In this document: piece by piece, positions 46,701 to 63,309 of the stretch
Position numbering within the stretch: the first letter of the stretch is position 1
Layout: the number at the start of each line of letters is the position of its first letter
Source: Okapia johnstoni
Lineage: Eukaryota; Chordata; Mammalia; Artiodactyla; Giraffidae
Assembly (NCBI GenBank): GCA_024291935.2
Contig: CM044306.1
Location: forward strand, 1,240,001-1,304,000
Reading direction: 5' to 3'
DNA: 64,000 nucleotides
Translations under genes and position numbers: made by a program
The notes under the pieces: generated by a model
Told to the model about the DNA's origin: nothing
The model's input: only the letters and a program-made list of their open reading frames with translations
Database searches by the model: none

Positions 46701-49034
46701 TCCTTCTGGGTGAACAGCCCTGGACACAGCCCAACAGGCCCTGGACACTCGAGCAAGATGCCTCTTCCACCCGCTCCTACCACGATCCCCCCTCGCCACC
46801 GCCCTGGCAGCCCAGGCCACACCCACCGTGGGCATGAAATGGCAAAGTGGCGCGTGCAAGGCGCATGGCAGAGAAATGACATGACAGAGAAGCAGTGATG
46901 GAGAGCTCAGCCTTCTTTTGTGCTGCATTTATTTTCCTGGGAGAAGGCGCATGGTGTGGAGCGGGCCGCTGACATGAGAACATGAGCTCAGGCTTTAATG
47001 AAAGGCAAAGCAGATGGTGCAGGGATGCGATTCGCGTCCCGTCGAGAAGCCAGCTGGGAGTTTGGAGGAGACCCTGCGGCCACTTCCTGGGAGCAGGCAG
47101 GAGGAGGGGGCCACCTTCCAGGGCTGAATGCTCTGCACCAGGTCCCCCTTCCCGCCCCCTCTTGTTCTCCGTCTCTGCTGTCCCCCAAAGCAAGTGAGCA
47201 CGCTCGACCCCGTGGAGGGAAATCCACACAGGCAAACACCCCGTTTCTTCTATCGGTCATCTCCTCCGCCCCACCCAGCGCCAGCCTTCCCACTTGGAAT
47301 AAACGAGACTCAGGACCCACGGACTGATTGGCCACTGCCTGCTGCTGGTCAGCCCTCTCCTAGGAGCTGCGGACAGACCACAGGACATCGACGCCCCACT
47401 CTCCTCCCCTCAAATATCTCCTAACGGTCCTGGAGAGCCAGATTCTCAGAGAGGACAGAGGTGAGATGGTTTGGGTCAACAAGGCTTTAAATACACTTCA
47501 TGAAATGCCTCAAATAATAAAGAATAGTGAGTCACTGTGCTGGGCAACAGTGACATGCAAGGGAGCAGGCGCTTCAAAAGCACGAAGCTTCTAGGGATGG
47601 CGGTGATGGTGGCGGTGATGGGGATGCTGGTGCAGACGGTGAGGATGGTAATAATAATGGATGTGACGCTGCTCACAGCAGCCAGCATCTACTGAGCATT
47701 TATGCCAGGCATTTTCCAAAGCACTCTACTTGACTCTCTAGCCCTTGTTTTTCCACTCAACACTCACAACAAAAGCAGTCTTTTCTCTAAAAGTCGATCT
47801 TCAAACTGAAATTCTACAAAGAGAACCCTGGTACTGTGTAGCACAACTTATATTCCAGCATCAGATATACCCCATATGGGTAGAGAAAACTCCAACTGTT
47901 TAAAGTATGACAGTAACAGAATTGAGATGGTGCCTAAGTACAGGGCATAATACGGAGTATGATAGCAATTTAAATGTAGCAACAATATTGTCCAGATAAA
48001 TACTATTTTTATACCATTTGAGAGTCAAAGAGGCCCTGTGGGGCTACCAGGAAAGCACAGAGACAAGCTGGCAGGGGCAGGGGCCGTGGCTGGAGTCCAG
48101 AAGCAGACATGCTTTCAAAACCTCAAACCTGGGGAGAGGCCTGTGGTTTCTGCCAAACATGAGAATTTTCTGGTGGACCCCTCAACCCCCAAGCCAGGCA
48201 GTTCTCCCGTCCCTGTGTTCTTCTGGCGCGTTGACCATGTTGCACACTCAGCCTTGACTGCATTCTGCCCTGTGTTGTGGCTGTTCACACTCTCTTCCTT
48301 GGATCGTGGGGTCCTTGTGTGCCTGCCATGAGAAGGTTTCCAGCAGCTTTTGTGCCAGACCTACTACGTGTCTGACCCCAAGCACCCGGTACTCTGCTGG
48401 AGGATGAGTCGTGTGAAGCAGACATGCCTCACAGTGAGGAGTGGGCAGGTGAACGGTTGAGTCAAAGATGAACAAGACATACTACATGACCTGAAGATTC
48501 AAGGTGCATTTCGACACTCCCACCAGCCACCACCGTTCTGCTGGGTGCATAACCTCAGCTCACAGAGGGTAACCAGAAGGGGTGGCAGATACCTCCAGAT
48601 CATGCTTCTCAAACTTTCCCGTGAAAGTAGGACAAACAGCAGGAGAGCCGGGGAGCCACGCTGTCCCAGGAGTCTGAGGGCAGAGCCTGAATCTGCCACA
48701 GCCAGGCATGAGATGGCTTTGATGTCTCAAATTTCATCTTAAAAATTCATGTACATCTTGCAGTCTAATTCATAATATATTCATGACCATTTTAATGTGA
48801 AATTTTAAAAATTATCTATCTTTCCTCCCATTGCAAATCTTCCAGTAAAACTGATGCCCCAGGCTGGGTATCCTCCTGGAATTCACTGAGTCTGGTCTAA
48901 GAAGCATGGATCTGGCCCCAGCGCCTCAGTTCACAAATCACAAAGCATAGAGGTGAAGAGACTTGCTCAAGACTACATGGCTAGGGGGAGAATGAGGACC
49001 AGAGCCTAGGAGGCCTTCTCCAAACCCAAGGCTC

Positions 49035-49880
49035 TGTCCACTCATCCATCGACTTATCCATCCACCGACCCATCCATCCATTCATGCATGCATCCATCTG
49101 GCCATCCATCCACCCTTCCATCCATCCATTCATGCACGCTTCCATCCAGGCATCCATCCACCCACCCTTCCATCCATCCACCCATCCACGCATCCATCCA
49201 TCCACCCATCCATCCATTCATGCATGCTTCCATCCAGGCATCCATCCATCCATGCATCCATCCATCCACCCTTCCATCTATCCATCCACCCACCCATCCA
49301 CCCACCCATCCATCCATCCATTCATGCACGCTTCCATCCAGGCATCCATCCACCCACCCTTCCATCCACCCACCCATCCATCCATTCATGCATGCATCCA
49401 TCTGGCCATCCATCCACCCACCCATCCACGCATCCATCCATCCACGCTTCCATCCATCCATCCACCCTTCCATCCATCCACACATCCATCCATTCATGCA
49501 TGCATCCATCTACCCATCCATCCACCCACCCATCCACGCATCCATCCATCCACACATCCATCCATTCATGCATGCTTCCATCCAGGCATCCATCCATCCA
49601 CCCTTCCATCCATCCACCCATCCATCCATTCATGCATGCATCCATCTGGCCATCCATCCACCCTTCCATCCACACATCCATCCATTCATGCACACTTCCA
49701 TCCAGGCATCCATCCATCTACCCATCCATCCAGCCAGCCAGCCACCCATCCATCCACCCACCCATCCATCCATTCATGCATGCTTCCATCCAGGCATCCA
49801 TCCATCCACCCTTCCATCCATCCACCCATTCATTCATCTACCCATTCATCAATTCATCCATCCATCCATTCACGCAATGC
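49035..49880. repeat. ATCC tetranucleotide array (CATC)n with higher-order blocks
   Basis: About 840 bp of CCAT repeats, broken by recurrent TTCATGCATGCTTCCATCC, CATCTGGCC and CACCCTTCC variants at irregular intervals of roughly 50-110 bp. It lies in the intron between the RGS9-1 end and the RGS9-2 exon. All frames on both strands are open; the His/Pro/Ile/Ser and Met/Asp/Gly/Trp repeats they would encode are not proteins. Confidence 0.95.
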
Positions 49881-50510
49881 ATTTATGGAGAATTAACTAG
49901 ATCTAAAGCACTAGACTCCAAATGGTAAGGTGTTGTCTCTCCTCTCATGCCACTCAGTTTACAAAAGGTTCATTACCTGAAATTTCTCCTTGAGGTGCGC
50001 CCGCCCAATAGGAGGACTCCAACATTCTTCAAAGGAGAGATGACAAAGTACCTCTCTAGTTGCTTTTTCAGAGTATAAACTGGTCTCTGACTGGGAAAAA
50101 CAGAAAGAGTACTGCCCCGCCACAAGCTCACCTAATCTAAAGCTACAAAAGAAGGAAGCATCAACATCTAGAAAATAACCTGAAGAAAACTATCTTTGAC
50201 CCTGACTCAACTTTGAAAATGCCACAGACCTCCAACCATCCCTCCTTCTACAAATGAAGACATCAGCACCTTCAGCCTTTGTCCAGAAAGACGCTCCGTG
50301 CTACCTGGACCAATCCAGAGGCCTCCAGCCTGAGTCCTTCATTCCTACAAGCTACTAATTCCCCTGGCATCGTGTAACAGGGGGTGAGGAGGCAAACGCG
50401 AAGGAGAGATCCCACCAGCCCTCAAAACTCAGGACTGAGCACAGGCTCAGCAGAACTGTGTCAGCAGAGCTTCTCCGGGCTGGTTGAAGAGGACCCTGCA
50501 GCAGCCGCTT

Positions 50511-50532
50511 GGGCCGGGCGGGGCGGGGGGGT
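50511..50532 (+). other. G-quadruplex-type run
   Basis: GGGCCGGGCGGGGCGGGGGG gives four G-tracts with loops of one or two bases on the plus strand, C-rich in the RGS9 transcript. Confidence 0.7.
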
Positions 50533-50960
50533 CTCCAACTGCTTTAGAGACAAAGTCTAAGTTGGAGAGACTGGAGAAGGAGCTTCACTAAGCCACTGGA
50601 AACAAACAACGAACCTGCCTGAAAGAACTATGCAGAGGGGTGGGGAAGGCCCTTCTGAACTTCCCGAAGCCAATAGCGGTTCAGAAGGCGGCTTTTCTCT
50701 CTGGCTCTCACCCCAAGGGCTCCGGAGGGAAGCAAGCAGATGTCACAGCTATGGAGTCAGGTGCCCAACCCCCTGCCTTTGCCCACCCGGGCCCCTGGCG
50801 AGCTGGAGGGGGAGGGGGAAGCCCAGGATAGGTGTCTGAAGAACCAGCGTGAACCCGAGTGGCCCACCGCCCCACGAACGCAGAAAGGACTCCTCCAGCC
50901 CTGCCTCCCCTGGCCGGCCAGGCAGCTGCCTCCCCCACCCCGGGAGGAAGCAACTGTGGA

Positions 50961-55253
<4,293 letters not shown>

Positions 55254-55449
55254 CTAAACACAGGGCCACCTGAACCGGAGACCCTGCCCTTCTGGGCCCA
55301 GAAGGAAAGCCAGGTGCCCCCCTCCTGTGTCCTTCCAGCTTGACGCTAACTGGTGCCCCTGCACCCAGGAGTGTGAACACCTGGTACCTCACCCCAGATG
55401 GCAGCTTCACCTGAGAAAAGGTGGTCACAGCACTGGGAAAGCAAGAGCC

Positions 55450-55795
55450 TGTGTGTGTGTGTACACAAGTGTGCCTGTGTGTGTGCATGTGTCTGTGTGT
55501 ATGATGTCTTGTACACGTGTGTGCATGTGTGCCTGTGTGTGGACACGTGTGTGCTTGTGTCTCGGTGTGTGTGGTGTGTGTACATGTCTTCACAGATATG
55601 TGCATGCATGTGTGTGATGTGTGCAGACACATGCATGCATGTGACTATCGTGTGTGCATGTGTGTATGCGTGTGGACATGTGTGACTAGTTGTGCCTCTG
55701 TGTGTGCATGGTGTGTGTACATGACTTCACACATATGTGCATGCATGTGTGTGGACACGTGTGCATGTGTCGGTGTGTGCCTGCATGTGGTGAGT
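55450..55795. repeat. TG-rich minisatellite
   Basis: Degenerate units such as GTGTGTGCATGTGTGTGGAC repeat for about 340 bp in the 4.1 kb RGS9 intron; on the transcript strand it is CA-rich. Confidence 0.9.
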
Positions 55796-56659
55796 GAATC
55801 ACGGAACACCACCATGTGGGGAAATGTACGCACCATTGCTCTGCTCCATGTCCATGCTCTCTGGAAGCCTCCCGGGCATTTCAGACCAGAGAAGGCTGTA
55901 CGAGCCTAAGCGAGTTGACTCTGTCCCCTAATTCTATAGAGACCCTTCCTCTTTGGCATAAAATCCAGGGAGTCCTTAGGACCAAGACCACCCGCAGGAG
56001 CAAACAGGCCGGGATGCTCTTGAGTAACAGCCACTGGCCTTACATCCACAGCCCTGGAGACCACCCTGACCACAGCAAAAGATGGTTCACTGCCTAGGAG
56101 TAAAATTAAATGCACAATTGTTCACACAAGTCAAAAGGTGGAAACAACCCAAATGTTCATCAGCACAAGAACGGATAAACAAAACGTGGTGCATATGTAC
56201 AATGAACATGATTCAGCCTTAAAAAGGAAGGAAATTCTGACACAGGTCACAACGGGGATGAACTCTGAAGTAAGCAGTGCCCACGAAAGCAGCCAGACAC
56301 AAAGGGGCGGATAGTGTACAATTCCAGTTACATGAGGTCCCCAGAGCACGCAGACTCAGAGACAGTAGAATGGTTTCCGGGGGGATGGGGAGTTAGTGCT
56401 TAAAGCAGACAGTTTCAGTTTGGAAAGATTAAAAAGTTCTGGAGATGGATGCTGGTGACAGTTAATTCCACTGAACTCACACTTAGAATGGTTGCAATGG
56501 CAAGTCTTATGAATATTTTACCAGCGTAAATAAATGAGCACACGGAAGTGTGTACGTGGATGTTCACAGCAGTACTACCCATAACAGCCAAGAAGCAGAA
56601 ACAACCCCAGTGTCTACCACCTAACGACTGGATACACAAAACGTATAGTCACAGAATGG

Positions 56660-56875
56660 AACACTGTTGTTGTTTAGTAGCTGAGTCGTGTCCAACTCCT
56701 TTGCAACCCCATGGACTGTAGCCTGCCAGCCTCCTCTGTCCATGGGATTTTCCAGGCAAGAATACTGGATGGAGTTCATTGCCATTTCCTTCTTCAGTGG
56801 ATCTTCCCGACCCAGGGATCGAACCCACGTCTCCTGTATTGGCAGGCATTTCTGAGCCACCAAGGAAGCCCGAAT
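56660..56875 (-). mobile_element. Bov-tA SINE inside L1
   Basis: GTTGTTTAGTAGCTGAGTCG to CATTTCTGAGCCACCAAGGA. GAATGGAA on both sides (near 56654 and 56873) is the likely target duplication in the L1 sequence. Confidence 0.9.
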
Positions 56876-57251
56876 GGAATAATATTTGGCCATTAAAAAA
56901 GGATGAAGCATTATTACATGCTCCAACAAGGAAAGACTTTGAAAATACTATCCTAAGTGAAAAAAGACACCAAGCCACATATTGTATGATTCCATTTATA
57001 GAAAATGTCCAAAAACAGGCAAATCCATGAAAATAGAAAATTAGTGGTTGCCTAGGACTGGGGCAGGGGGCTGTGGGGAGAGAGGAAGACAGGAATAGGG
57101 AATGACTTATATGGGGTAGGGTTCCTTTTCTAGGGTGCTGAAAATGTTCTAGAATTATACAGTGGTGACTGTTGTGCAACTTTGTGAGTCGCACTGAACT
57201 GCACAGTTTAAAAGGGCAGGTGGATTATATGGTCTGTGAATGTATAACATG

Positions 57252-57489
57252 TGAAGCATATCTCTTGGAAAAGACCCTAATGCTGGGTGGGATTGGGGGC
57301 AGGAGGAGAAGGGGACGACAGAGGATGAGATGGTTGGATGGCATCACTGACTCGATGGACATAGGTTTGGGTGGACTCCGGGAGTTGGTGATGGACATGG
57401 AGGCCTGGCGTGCTGCAGTTCATGGGGTTGCAAAGAGTAGGACAAGACTGAGCGACTGAACTGAACTGAACTGAACTGAAGCATATCTC
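57252..57489 (+). mobile_element. BovB 3' end with 13-bp target-site duplication
   Basis: TGAAGCATATCTC is exact at 57252-57264 and 57477-57489. The insert is a 5'-truncated BovB ending in tandem GAACT repeats, placed inside an older L1 tail. Confidence 0.95.
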
Positions 57490-57682
57490 AGTTTTTAAAA
57501 TTTTAATGAAGTGGACTGACTGTTTATTTGTTCTGCCTGTACCAGAAGCCTTGGGAATGTCATCCAGAGATCATCAATAGCGCTCTTTTTTAAATAACAG
57601 CCAGGAAATCATAGAGAGGAATTCTCACTGATGCTAAGGAACGTGTGCATACGGTAAGCTCAGGGTGTGGTTCCTCAGCGGG

Positions 57683-57696
57683 CCACTAGATGGCGC
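57683..57696 (+). promoter_or_regulatory. CTCF-like motif, full consensus match
   Basis: CCACTAGATGGCGC fits the 14-position core CCASYAGRKGGCRS at every position. It sits in the 4.1 kb intron inside the RGS domain coding region, in sequence without recognisable repeats. Confidence 0.6.
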
Positions 57697-58232
57697 CCAG
57701 CCCACTTCCTCGCCGGCTGCTTCTGGCCTAAAGCAGCCCCGTCTCCATCTCTGGGTTTGTTACATCCTGGCAATCAGGCTTAGTCAGGGAAAAGCCTTTT
57801 CCAGAATCCCTATTAGAACGTAATCTGCCACATCAGGCAGACAAACAGGCTCATGGCACGTCCATGGGGTAGTTTCAGGTGCAACCTCACAGGCCAGCGG
57901 GTCTTGGGGAGCAAGGGAGGGTCAAAGATGCCCCGGGGCTGGGGACTCGGCGGGAAGTAAGAGGACCCACGAAAGCCAGGGTTTCAGGGCAGGCGGTGAA
58001 GCCCAGGGAATGTTCCACCCGCGGGACGTGGCCCCAGCCCGGCCTCCGCTTTTCCCGGGTGCCTCCCTACACGCCGTATCTATGAGGTGTGGGCCCCCCA
58101 GAGGTCCCCAGCCTCTCAGTCCCAGGGGCCCATTCCGTGGAAGACAGCTTTTTCATGGACTGGGGGCAGGAGGGGAGGGATGGTTTCAGGACGACTCAAG
58201 AGCGTTACATTCACTGTGCACTTTATGTCTAC

Positions 58233-58432
58233 GGACTTCCCTGGCGGCTCAGACGGTAAAAGATCCACCTGCAATGCAGGAGATGTAGGTTCCATCCCTG
58301 GAACAGGAAGATCCCCAGGAGAAAGAAATGGCAACCCACTCCAGTATTCTCGCCTGGAGCATCCCATGGACAGAGGAGCCTGGTGGGCTACAATCCACGG
58401 GGTCGCACAGAGTCAGACGCAGCTGAGGGAGC
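58233..58432 (+). mobile_element. Bov-tA SINE
   Basis: GGACTTCCCTGGCGGCTCAG to AGAGTCAGACGCAGCTGAGG. Confidence 0.92.
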
Positions 58433-59024
58433 AACACTCTCCCTTTACATCCATTGTCACTGCGTCAGCTCCACCTCAGGTCATCGGGCACTAGATCCCC
58501 CAGCCCCACCCACTCCACCGAACCTGCCCCTTCTAAGGAAGCAGACTGGGAGCTGAGATGGTGGCCCTTGATCGGGGCCACATGTTATAATCACCTGGGG
58601 AGTTATCGAAACTTCAGAGAGTCCACCCCAAACCAATTAGAAAGGAACCACCGGAGGTGGGGTCCAGGAGAACTGAACAGGCAGCCAGGGTGCCCGCACT
58701 GAAGAAAGCCAGGCGCGTGGCGGCAGGGGACTTGGAGCTCGTGGACCGTGACCCTGGGGCTCAGGGTGGGCAGGGGCAGGCAGCCAGAGGGGACGGCTGG
58801 GGAGGGGAATCAGAGCTCACACAGCTTCCGTGAGCAAAGCGACCGCCCCACCACGAGCCCAAGGAGGGGGTGGGTCCGGAAAGCTCCCGCTAAGAGCTGG
58901 CCTGAGCAGAGCCATGAACACACCTGCCAAGCATCCTCCAGCCCCAGGCTAGACGTCCAGACTCCACTTTTTGGAGTGTCTCCAAAAGCAAATGTTTCTA
59001 TTAAGAACAAAATCAAAGACCCAC

Positions 59025-59140
59025 CACTGAACTCCTTCCTGAGAAAGTGCTGGAAGCTCTGCCGACCCTTGGGGTCCCGGATCAGCTCGCTGAAGTTGAA
59101 GGCCCAGCGCTCCACCCGCATCTTGGTTGGGATGTCCACC
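59025..59140 (-). CDS. RGS9: RGS9 exon, N-terminal part of RGS domain
   Basis: The reading is [20 protein letters not shown] followed by [18 protein letters not shown]. These are helices 1-3 of the RGS domain, including the conserved FxxFLxxEFS motif just before the GEN loop that contacts G-alpha. The Trp in ERWAF is probably the position altered in human bradyopsia (W299R in human numbering; inference from it being the only Trp at that place). The acceptor is TTGCAG and the donor GTGGGT. The exon has 116 nt, with one base at each end shared with neighbouring codons. Confidence 0.98.
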
Positions 59141-59478
59141 CTGCAAGGACCACTGCGTGTTAAGTGCTCCAGATACCTGGGCTGTGCCAGGCGGCAACCT
59201 GCGTGGGGCGAGGGGCTTCGGCCCCCGCTAACCTCCACGTGTCCCCTCCCCCATCCCTTCACAGACAGCCAAGTAACCCCCTGCTTGGCAAATGCAGCAT
59301 CAGACACATCCCCTGGGCCTGGGGTCAGGAGCTGGCTGCCCGAGGTGGGGCTGTGGGGGGGGGACGCCCCCCGCTAACCCTTCAGAACAGAGGGACACGC
59401 ACGCCTCCTCCAAGGCCTGCGGAGGTGAGGGCCAGCTGCCACACCAGACCCAGATTCAGGTCGTCTCTCTTATCCAAA

Positions 59479-59782
59479 CCAGTCCATCCTAAAGGAATCA
59501 GTCCTGAATATTCACTGGAAGGACTGATGCTGAAGCTGAAGCTCCAATACTTTGGCCACCTCATGCGAAGAGCTGACTCACTGGAAAAGACCCCGATGCT
59601 GGGAAAGATTGAGGACAGGAGGAGAAGGGGACGACAGAAGATGGGATGGTTGGATGGCATCACCGACTCGAAGGACATGAGTTTGAACAAGCTCCAGGAG
59701 ATGGAGGGCAGGGAAGCCTGGCGTGCTGCGTCCATGGGGTCGCAGAGTCGGACACGACTGAGCCACTGAACACCACCACCAA
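59479..59782 (+). mobile_element. BovB 3' part
   Basis: CCAGTCCATCCTAAAGGAAT to CGGACACGACTGAGCCACTG. Most of the reverse-transcriptase tail frame is open ([20 protein letters not shown]), with a short deletion near the end. Confidence 0.93.
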
Positions 59783-60769
59783 GTCTTATTCGATGCACTG
59801 AGAGAGACACACAGGCTGAAGGGAACCATCCTCATAACCAGAGCAGCCCGAAGATGGTTCCGGAGTCCTGGGCCCTGCAGCTGACCTCCGACTCCCAAGG
59901 GCGCCCTCCTTGCCCCATCAGCTGACCACAGGGGCTACGTGGAGGAGGGGAAAGGGCGCCCCCCAGGCCTGCTCACCCGGCTGGGTCTGAGCGCCAGGGT
60001 GCTCCGCAGGCCTCAGGAGGCGGCAGCCGTGGTTTGGTCCCGACGCCCCGGCCCTGCCGCCTCCCCGCCGCCTCACGCCCTCACCCCAGTCCCTCCTCCT
60101 GCTGAGTGGCCCCTCTTTCTTCCTGTGTCAGCTTGGCTCTCTCGTCTGCAGGTCAGCCTTTGCCCCTCTTCCAAGCAGCAGATTTATGCAGCAGCAAGCC
60201 CTCTGACTCCACAGACAGCGAAGGAGTGAGTGCTGTAAGCCCCCAAGGCTCTGCCTTCCAGGAACTTACTTTTGGTCTAACTAGAAATCGAGAATGGAAA
60301 GCCATAGAGATGGTCGTTTTCTTTTCAAAAGCAATCTCTGTATTGTTAAAACAGAGTCACCCTTTGACCCGGCAATTCCATTCCTAGGTACATACCCTGA
60401 GAAATGAGAAATATACGTCCACATGAAAACAAGCCCCTGAATGTTCATAGCAGCATCTTCACAACTGCTAGAAAGCAGAGACAGCCTGAACGTCCATCAG
60501 CTGATGAATGGATCAACAAAATGCGGTCTATCCATAAAATTAATATTTTTCATCCATAATTTGAGACTGAGTACTAATATCTGCTTCAACATGGATAAAC
60601 TTTGAAGGCATCATGCTAAGGGAAAAAAGCTAATCACAGAAGACCTCATATTGTATGATTCCATTTATATGAACGTCCAGAAGAGGCAAACCCAGAGAGA
60701 CAGAGAGTTTATTGGCTGAGTAGGGCTGGAGGGCCTTGGGGAATGCGGACTTGGGGTAATAGCTAAAAG

Positions 60770-60960
60770 GTGTATGTGTTAGTCGCTCAGTCATGTCCGA
60801 CTCTGTGCGACCCCGTGGACTGTAGCCCGCCAGGCTCCTCTGTCCATGGGATCCTCCAAGCAAGGAGATTGGAGTGGATTGCCATTTCCTTCTCAGGGGA
60901 TCTTCCCAACCCAGGGATCGAACCTGGGTCTCCTGCGCTGCAGGTGGATTCTAAAGGGTT
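60770..60960 (-). mobile_element. Bov-tA SINE inside L1
   Basis: GTTAGTCGCTCAGTCATGTC to TCCTGCGCTGCAGGTGGATT; CTAAAAGG and CTAAAGGG flank it as a diverged duplication. Confidence 0.88.
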
Positions 60961-61082
60961 TCTTATTTGGGTGATGAAAATATTTTAAAAATTGACCTGT
61001 GGTGGTTGCATGATTCTATGAATATAGTCAAAATCACTGAAACATACGCTTTAAGTGGGTGAATTCTATGACATGAAAATTA

Positions 61083-62570
<1,488 letters not shown>

Positions 62571-62632
62571 CCTCCGAGCGACACGGAGGACTTCACCGTG
62601 GACCTCATTAAGGCCTGTCGGTAATACGTGAT
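62571..62632 (-). CDS. RGS9: RGS9 exon, start of GGL region
   Basis: The exon begins after TCTTGCAG and ends at GG|GTAGGT. It reads ITYYRQALMRSTVKSSVSLG plus two bases of a Gly codon completed by the next exon. This is the N-terminal helix of the G-gamma-like domain that pairs with Gbeta5, residues about 226-246. Human RGS9 has M and Q where this sequence has T and R in the first six positions (from memory); the rest is identical. It is 62 nt long, phase 0 in and phase 2 out. Confidence 0.96.
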
Positions 62633-63279
62633 CTGCAAGAGACACAGTGGTTAGACCGCGGCGTCACCAGCACCGATGCCTAAACATGACCCCACACCAG
62701 AAGCTGCTTCTCCACCAAAGCGCCCAGCCCAGGACCCCAGGGCTCAGGTCTGCAGCACACAGGGGACCCCAACTCCAAATGAGCAGCCTAAACCCATCGT
62801 GTGTTCATCTCGGAAAAGACACCACCTGCGAAAAATGAAAGTTCTAAACCGAGACAAAGGCTCAGCATTTCCCCAGATGCCTCTGACTCACAGAAGCAGA
62901 TCTAACCTCGCAGCCATCACTACCCAGGGCTCTGTCCTGGGCCCTGCATAGAAGGTCTGCCCGCATGGTTAGCCCATCACCCCGGACAGATGCTGAGCTC
63001 CTCTGACTGTAAGAGCGGGAATCTGGGTGCGGGCACCCACCCCACATCCCTCAGATCTGCGCCTTCGGAGGATGCTTCATATCCAGCATAGAGCTCAACC
63101 CCACGCACATCTTACAAGAGATGCTTTGGTGTTCTATGCCGTCCATTACTTTGCAGACAATTGTCTGAACCTTTCACATGGTTTTCATTTCATCCCTGAG
63201 TGCAGAGCAGGAAGCCAAAGCGCATATAATTTGTTAGAGGATTAACATCAGACTTCCCTGAAACTGGGAGGCTAATTAC
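62633..63279 (-). other. RGS9: RGS9 intron, nothing recognised
   Basis: A short intron between the microexon and the first GGL exon; no known repeat. Confidence 0.75.
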
Positions 63280-63309
63280 CTCTTTCCTGACAGAAACCAC
63301 TGTCTGTTT
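63280..63309 (-). CDS. RGS9: RGS9 microexon, 10 codons before GGL domain
   Basis: This 30-nt exon reads KQTVVSVRKE. It is bounded by a pyrimidine-rich acceptor ending in ACAG and a GTAATT donor. It lines up with the linker segment KQTVVAVKKE that precedes the GGL domain in other mammalian RGS9 proteins (from memory). It starts and ends in phase 0, so skipping it would keep the frame and delete ten residues. The next upstream exon was not found in the remaining 690 bases. It is too short for ordinary ORF prediction; the match to the family, the phase and the splice sites support it together. Confidence 0.93.

Noticed and set aside
49084..49928. 270-codon His/Pro/Ile-repeat proteins and Met/Asp/Gly/Trp repeat frames
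   Set aside because: Translations of the ATCC array; open in all frames and purely repetitive.
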